64,000 bases of DNA from contig CP022114.1 in assembly GCA_002211745.1 (NCBI GenBank), positions 3,628,645-3,692,644 of the forward strand, given 5' to 3'. The DNA is from Kluyvera genomosp. 3 (GTDB lineage: Bacteria; Pseudomonadota; Gammaproteobacteria; Enterobacterales; Enterobacteriaceae). The notes below the pieces were generated by a model. It saw only the letters and a program-made list of their open reading frames with translations, made no database searches and was not told the DNA's origin. The translations under genes were made by a program, and so were the position numbers. Of this stretch, positions 58,149 to 64,000 are shown in pieces; positions within the stretch are counted from its first letter, which is position 1, and the number at the start of each line of letters is the position of its first letter.

Positions 58149-61100
58149 TTAATCGGCAATCATATCCTTGCCGTCATTTTTACTGTCGCGCTTCACTTCC
58201 GTCACTTCATCGCCCTTCTCATTGTGCAGATGCACTTCCAACTGGTTGAAGGCGATATTGATGTCGTTTTCGCGGCACAGACGATCAATGGTGCGGTTCA
58301 GTTCATCGACGGTGTAGCTGCGGTCGCGCAGTTCACGCACGTACAGACGCAGTTCGTGATCCAGCGTGCTGGCACCAAAAGCGGTAAAGAAGACCGACGG
58401 CTCCGGATCGTGCATCACCTTCGGATGCTCCATCGCCGCTTTCAGCAGCACCTCTTTCACTTTGGTCAGATCCGATCCATAAGCCACGCCAAGACGGATC
58501 ACCACGCGAGTGATGGTATCGCTGAGCGACCAGTTGATCAGGCGTTCGGTAACGAATGCCTTGTTCGGAATGATCACCTCTTTACGATCGAAATCGGTAA
58601 TGGTCGTCGCGCGGATGCGGATCTTGCTGACCGTCCCGAGAAGGTACCGATGGTTACCGTATCGCCAATTCGAACCGGACGTTCAAACAGAATAATCAGG
58701 CCGGAGACGAAGTTACCGAAAATCTCCTGCAAGCCAAAACCAAGACCTACCGATAGCGCGGCGGCCAGCCACTGCAGTTTATCCCACGACACGCCCAGCG
58801 AGCCGAACACGGTCATCGCCCGACGGCGATAATCACGTAGTTCAGAATCGTGGTGATGGCGTAGGAGGCCCCTGACGCATGTTCAGCCGAGAAAGCACCA
58901 GCACTTCCAGAAGACCTGGTAAGTTACGGATCAGCGCCCACGCCACCATCGAGGCGATAATGGCGAACAGCAGGCTGCCCATGGTGACGCTTTTCACCAC
59001 GCTCGCCCCGGCTTCGGTGCCGTTGTAATGCCACAGGGTGATGCTGTCCAGATAGCTAAAGACGGTAATTAAGTCTGACCAGATAGCCCAGAACATCACG
59101 CCAAACAGCGCAATCATCACCAGCATGGTAATACGCAGCGTCTGCTGGTTGATCTGCTCCAGCGCGATCGTCGGTTCTTCCTGCGGTTCGGCGCCTTCGG
59201 CCCCCTCTTTCACCATATTCTGCCGACGCGCGACCGCACGACGGTATGCGATGCGTCGCGCCGCGACGCTCAGGCCGCGAAGCACGGTCTGGTAGAGCAG
59301 GTTCCAGAAGATCACCAGATAAACGGTTTCAATCCAGCGGCCAGAGAGGCGCAGCGTGGTGTAGAAATAACCGGTGGCGGTAAGCACCATCAGGCCGACC
59401 GGCACCAACGCCAGCACGGTCATGGTGATCAGGCGCAGGCTGTGTGATTCTTTATCGCGCCAGCTTTCGCGGCACATTGGCCACATCAGCGTCGCAATCA
59501 CCAGCAGGTTAAGGAAAATCACGAACTGCCCCAGCACGTCGTCCATCAGGTTCAGCGGCGAAAGCTCGGACACCACCGACCAGAAGTGCAGCGGCAGCAG
59601 CGCCAGGCTGATGCGCACAATCTGCCGACGCCAGTGGCTGGTCAGCTGTTCCGGCATATTGAAGTGGCGTACGGCAACGCCGTTTTTCTCCAGCACCTTC
59701 CAGCACAGGCCAAACACCAGCCAGAAAATCGCCAGCTTTTTACTGAATGCCCACAGCAGTGCGCTGATGTTGAGTTGCATGGTGAGCAGAATCAGGCCAA
59801 TCGCCAGAATGATCAGCACCACCGGCAGCGCGCGAATGAGATCGATGAGGATAGCCTTCGGCGTATGCAGTTGGCTGTCGTTACGCAGATTACCCACCTG
59901 ATCGCCGAGCTTGTCCTGATAGCTGCGCAACCACTGTAGCCGCCAGCGAATCAGCCCGGCAATCAGCAGCAGCGGAAGCCCGGCAAGGAAGGCGACAAAC
60001 ACGGCAGGCCACGCTTTCTCCCAGTTTACGGTGATTTTCATCGACTTAAACTGGTCTTTCAGCGCTTCCGGGAAGGATTTAATCCAGTCCCAGTCCATCG
60101 GTTTATTGCTGTTAACCCAGAAAATTTGCTGGGTCAGAATAGATTTCAGGCTTTTTGACACGCTCATCAACTGCTGCTGATTGATTTGCAGGTTGATAGC
60201 CATCATCAGTTGGGTGCCCAGCTGTTTGTTGATCAGATCCAGCATTTCGCGGCGCGCATCGACAATTTGCAGCAGCGCGTCGTGCACTTCGCTATCCACT
60301 TCGCTGCTATGCCCTTCCTCCAGTTTGGCGACGAATTCATCGCTCTGGAACAGGGCATCACGCTGCTGGTTAATCTCAAACTGTTCGAGTCGCAGGTCGG
60401 CGATGCGGGTGGTCATATCTTCCAGTTCATCCGCCGACGGCAGCGTCTGCTGCTGTTGATAAAGAATACGCGACAGCAGCAGGCTTCCCTTCAGGACGGC
60501 AATCTGCTCTTTTACGTTACGTTCAGATTGCAGCGCGCGGTCGAGCCAGGTTTTCACCTTGATGTTCTGTTGCACCAGTTGGTTACCGCTTTCGGTGGCG
60601 GTAATCAACTTCTGGCTTAACTGATGGTTAACTTCCAGCTCCTGCTTCACCAGCGGATTGCCCTGAATGCGGGCGGTCTCTTCCGGCGAGGCGTTTTCAG
60701 CGGCGGTTTTCTCCGTCAGCGTCAGGCGCTTGCTGTTCACCGCTTCCTGCAGCAGTTGAAGCTGGTGCTCCAGACGCGTGCTGTAAGCGGTCACGTAGTC
60801 ACGTTGTTTTTGCAGGGTATCCTGCAATGAGGTATTGCTGGCGAGGCTTTTACGCTGTAGCTCAATTTCGGCGTCGAGCAGCGTTTTCTGCACCTGTAGC
60901 ATCGTCTGCTGGGTCGGCCGCAGCCCGTCCCGACGGTGTTCGCGTTCAGGCTGTTTCGCACCTGCAGCAGTTGCTGCGAGGCTGAGTTCATGGCGTTCTG
61001 TACGCGCTCTGGCTGGGTTTGCAGCGAAACCAGCTGGCTGTTGTAGGTGGCAAGGTCGTTTTGCGCATTTTGCAAATCGTCAACGGCCTGCGAGACGCGA

Positions 61101-61495
61101 GCTTCCAGCTGGCGCAGGGACAGCGTGCTCAACGTTTTTCGCGTTTCTTCATCACTATCAACGTCGCTCAGCGCATTGAGATTATCGGTGGCCTGACGCA
61201 GCTTGAGCGGAGCTTGATCCACCTGTTTTTGCAGCGCCGCGGTTTCCGCCTTCACGTTGTCGATTTTATCCAGCAGCTGCAGAGTCTCCGTGAGGTCCTG
61301 CTGAACCAGTTTTTCCTGCGGCGTCAGGTCTTTCTTGTTATTCAACGCCGATAGCTGATCCTGGACATCGGCGCGGTCAGGAATATCGCTACCGTTGAGC
61401 GCGCGCGCCTGCGCCGTGGCTAACGAGAAAAGAAAGCAGACAATAATAATGAAAAATGCGGAAATCGTGGCCCGAGGGCGGATATTATGCAGCAT
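58149..61495 (-). CDS. mscK: Potassium-dependent mechanosensitive channel MscK (KefA)
   Basis: A large MscS-family channel of about 1116 aa. An N-terminal signal peptide (SAFFIIIVCFLFSLATAQA) and a long periplasmic coiled-coil domain (residues 30-470) are followed by 11 helices. The final MscS module has ALSVGLGFGLQEIFGNFVSG and IRIRATTITDFDRKEVIIPN, then a cytosolic cage. Four bases are missing (near 60930, 58873, 58820 and 58641), all in G/C runs. ATG 61495 (MLHNIRPRATISAFF) suits the signal peptide. Gates under hypo-osmotic stress with external K+. Confidence 0.95.
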
Positions 61496-61620
61496 AATTT
61501 TAACATGAGTGGTTGCTAAAGCCGGTGAAAAACCGGGATAAATGCCCGCGCAGAATAGCACTTCTGGCTACAGGCGAAAAGTCGCAGAATCCAGGATTAT
61601 TCCTGGTAATTAAGGAAGGT

Positions 61621-62264
61621 TCAGGCCGGCGTCTCGCCGCGCAGCGTCGGGCAAAATTGGTACATCTCGAGCAGGATGGCGACATAAGCCTGCGCCTCTG
61701 CCCGTAGGTCGAACGAAGTTGGGGCAAACAGCCAGTTTTCCATCAGCCCGGAAATATAGCTGCGGGTGAGAATAGCCGCGCGGCGACTGAGCAAATTAGC
61801 CGGTAAGACGTTGGCTGCCACACAGTCATTTAACGTCTGTTCAATGCGATCGTAACTTTCTAAACATAAATTACGCTGTGCCTGTTGCACTACAGCCATT
61901 TCACCGACAAACTCACATTTGTGAAAAATGATTTCCATCATCAGACGTCGGCGCTCTTCGAGCACGGTAGCTTCGAGAATGTAAACCAGGATTTCCCTCA
62001 ATACTGAGAGTGGATCCCCGGGAATTTTGCCCGATACTCAATCTCAAGATCGCTGATGCTGGATTCTGATAACACCCAGATTTCGTTAAACAGATCCGAC
62101 TTATCCTTAAAGTGCCAGTAGATTGCCCCACGCGTCACCCCAGCCGCTTTTGCAATCTCGGCGAGTGAAGTAGATGATACCCCCTGCTGTGAGAACAACC
62201 GTAGGGCAACATCCAGTATGTGCTGACGCGTAGCTTGCGCTTGTTCTTTGGTTTTTCGTGCCAT
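61621..62264 (-). CDS. acrR: TetR-family repressor AcrR
   Basis: Local repressor of acrAB. The N-terminal TetR HTH ([37 protein letters not shown]) is complete. One G is missing near 62017 in CCCGGGGATCC; repair reads [20 protein letters not shown] and gives 214 aa against 215 in E. coli. Divergent from acrA over a 142-bp operator region. Taken literally, the frameshift would remove the ligand-binding domain and suggest derepressed efflux. Because similar one-base losses occur throughout the window, I regard AcrR as probably intact. Confidence 0.93.
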
Positions 62265-62292
62265 AGGTCGGTGAAATTGCAGGGGTTAGATT

Positions 62293-62316
62293 TACATACA
62301 TTTATGAATGTATGTA
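62293..62316 (-). promoter_or_regulatory. AcrR operator (24-bp palindrome)
   Basis: TACATACATT (62293-62302) and AATGTATGTA (62307-62316) form an almost perfect inverted repeat around TATG. It differs by one central base from the E. coli IR24 AcrR site and lies between the divergent acrR and acrA starts. Confidence 0.9.
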
Positions 62317-62406
62317 CCATAGTATGACGATAATACAAACGCAGCAATGGGTTTGTGGACGCTTGTTCCATTGATCAATTTGAAATCGGACACTCGAGGT
62401 TTACAT

Positions 62407-63603
62407 ATGAACAAAAACAGAGGGTTAACGCCTCTGGCGGTCGTTCTGATGCTCTCAGGCAGCTTAGCGCTAACAGGATGTGACGACAAACCAGCTCAGC
62501 AAGGAGCACAACATATGCCAGAAGTTGGCGTTGTGACGCTCAAATCTGAACCTCTTGTAATCACGACAGAATTACCGGGACGTACCAGCGCCTTCCGTAT
62601 CGCGGAAGTTCGTCCGCAGGTCAGCGGTATTATTCTGAAGCGCAACTTTATCGAAGGTGGCGAAATCACAGCGGGCGAATCGCTGTATCAGATTGATCCG
62701 GCAACTTACCAGGCGTCTTATGAAAGTGCGAAAGGTGATTTAGCGAAAGCCGAAGCGGCAGCGAACATCGCCAAACTGACCGTCAGCCGTTACTCTAAAC
62801 TGCTGGGTACTCAGTACATCAGTAAACAGGATTACGATACCGCCCTGGCCGATGCCCAACAGGCTAACGCCGCCGTTGTCGCCGCAAAAGCCGCCGTAGA
62901 AACCGCGCGTATCAACCTGGCTTACACCAAAGTCACCTCGCCTATCAGCGGACGCATTGGTAAGTCTTCGGTCACCGAAGGCGCACTGGTACAGAACGGG
63001 CAAACCACCGCGCTGGCCACCGTTCAGCAGTTGGACCCTATCTATGTTGACGTTACGCAGTCCAGCAACGACTTCCTGCGCCTGAAGCAGGAGCTGGCGG
63101 ATGGCAAACTGAAACAAGAAAACGGCAAAGCGAAAGTGGATCTGGTGACCAACGACGGCATCAAATATCCGCAGAGCGGCACCTTAGAGTTCTCTGACGT
63201 GACCGTTGACCAGACGACCGGTTCTATCACGCTGCGCGCGATCTTCCCGAACCCAGATCATACGCTGCTGCCGGGCATGTTCGTGCGTGCGCGTCTGGAA
63301 GAAGGTACCAACCCAACTGCACTGCTGGTGCCTCAGCAGGGTGTTACCCGTACGCCACGTGGCGACGCGAGTGCGCTGGTTATCGGTGAAGGCGATAAAG
63401 TTGAAACCCGCCAGATTGTTGCGACCCAGGCCATTGGCGATAAATGGCTGGTGACCGAAGGTCTGAAAGATGGCGATCGCGTCATCATCAGCGGTCTGCA
63501 AAAAGTGAAACCTGGCGTGCAGGTAAAAGCCCAGGAAGTCACTTCTGACGATAAACAGCAAGCCGCAGCGGGCGCTGTTCAGTCAGAACAATCCAAGTCT
63601 TAA
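62407..63603 (+). CDS. acrA: Efflux pump membrane-fusion lipoprotein AcrA
   Basis: Periplasmic adaptor linking AcrB to TolC. An intact 398 aa from ATG 62407 (MNKNRGLTPLAVVLMLSGSL). Lipobox LTGC (Cys 25). Lipoyl half-motifs (AEVRPQVSGIILKRNFIEGG and TKVTSPISGRIGKSSVTEG) flank the alpha-hairpin (about 100-170), followed by the beta-barrel and membrane-proximal domains. Operon with acrB, 22 bases downstream. Confidence 0.98.
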   Translation: MNKNRGLTPLAVVLMLSGSLALTGCDDKPAQQGAQHMPEVGVVTLKSEPLVITTELPGRTSAFRIAEVRPQVSGIILKRNFIEGGEITAGESLYQIDPATYQASYESAKGDLAKAEAAANIAKLTVSRYSKLLGTQYISKQDYDTALADAQQANAAVVAAKAAVETARINLAYTKVTSPISGRIGKSSVTEGALVQNGQTTALATVQQLDPIYVDVTQSSNDFLRLKQELADGKLKQENGKAKVDLVTNDGIKYPQSGTLEFSDVTVDQTTGSITLRAIFPNPDHTLLPGMFVRARLEEGTNPTALLVPQQGVTRTPRGDASALVIGEGDKVETRQIVATQAIGDKWLVTEGLKDGDRVIISGLQKVKPGVQVKAQEVTSDDKQQAAAGAVQSEQSKS

Positions 63604-63625
63604 CTTAAACAGGAGCCGTTAAGAC

Positions 63626-64000
63626 ATGCCTAATTTCTTTATCGATCGCCCCATATTTGCGTGGGTGATCGCCATCATTATCATGCTGGCTGGGGGGCTA
63701 TCGATCCTCAAATTGCCGGTTGCGCAATATCCGACGATTGCGCCGCCTGCAATTTCGATCACAGCCATGTACCCCGGTGCTGACGCCGAAACGGTGCAGA
63801 ACACGGTTACTCAGGTTATCGAACAGAATATGAACGGTATCGATCACCTGATGTACATGTCCTCCAACGGCGACTCCACCGGTACCGCAACCATCACGCT
63901 AACCTTCGAATCCGGTACCGATCCGGACATCGCTCAGGTTCAGGTACAGAACAAGCTCGCACTGGCAACGCCGCTTCTGCCGCAGGAAGTTCAGCAGCAG
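63626..64000 (+). CDS. acrB: RND multidrug efflux transporter AcrB, N-terminal 125 codons
   Basis: ATG 63626 follows AGGAG and opens [20 protein letters not shown], the conserved RND N terminus with the first transmembrane helix. The porter-domain start [20 protein letters not shown] and [20 protein letters not shown] follow. The gene runs off the right edge at LLPQEVQQQ. Proton-driven exporter of drugs and bile salts with AcrA and TolC. Confidence 0.97.
   Translation, partial: MPNFFIDRPIFAWVIAIIIMLAGGLSILKLPVAQYPTIAPPAISITAMYPGADAETVQNTVTQVIEQNMNGIDHLMYMSSNGDSTGTATITLTFESGTDPDIAQVQVQNKLALATPLLPQEVQQQ

Overview
The window is chromosomal DNA from a member of the Enterobacteriaceae. From 10.7 kb to the right end, gene content and order match the Escherichia coli argU-folD to acrAB segment, read in the opposite orientation. 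Protein similarity to E. coli is high but not identical. The genus (Enterobacter, Klebsiella, Citrobacter, Kluyvera or a relative) cannot be fixed from this stretch alone.

Region 1 (1-10.6 kb) is one end of a prophage next to the 3' end of a tRNA-Arg(TCT) gene (argU). All phage genes read leftward, away from the tRNA: small terminase, large terminase, portal, an acidic scaffold-like protein, five linked structural or ejection-type genes, and the first 24 codons of a probable major capsid protein. Nearly every gene overlaps the next by ATGA, GTGA, TTGA or TAATG. Between the small terminase and argU lies about 600 bp without convincing genes, rich in nested inverted repeats. No integrase is present at this end.

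Region 2 (10.7-21.3 kb) holds argU, folD, ybcJ, a xanthosine-phosphorylase/MFS/LysR cluster, cysS, ppiB, lpxH, purE-purK and selU. Region 3 (21.3-28.4 kb) is an accessory block: a five-gene peptide-type ABC transporter operon and an outer-membrane porin, in the place where E. coli K-12 carries rhsD between ybbP and selU. Region 4 (28.4-41.4 kb) holds ybbP-ybbA, tesA, ybbO, cnoX, fetA-fetB, qmcA-ybbJ, cueR, copA, ybaP and ybaK. An IS481-family element (41426-42706, 5-bp target duplication CCCCA) sits in a palindrome between the convergent ybaK and ushA genes. Region 5 (42.7-64 kb) holds ushA, fsr, ybaL, gsk, hemH, adk, htpG, recR-ybaB-dnaX, apt, ybaN, priC-rsmS, mscK, acrR and acrA-acrB (acrB runs off the end).

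A dominant property of this sequence is frame breakage. By hand count roughly 75-80 single-base losses interrupt about 35 genes, including essential ones (folD, cysS, lpxH, dnaX). Every case is repaired by adding one base, nearly always in a short G or C run, and repaired lengths agree with the families. I treat these as uncorrected homopolymer errors in the assembly, not pseudogenes. Gene entries give the repaired extent and the approximate break points.

Regulatory sites readable in the sequence include a PurR box before purE, a CueR-type 19-bp-spacer promoter before copA, a sigma-32 promoter before htpG, the AcrR palindrome before acrA, programmed -1 frameshift sites in copA and dnaX, and REP-type repeats at four intergenic sites.
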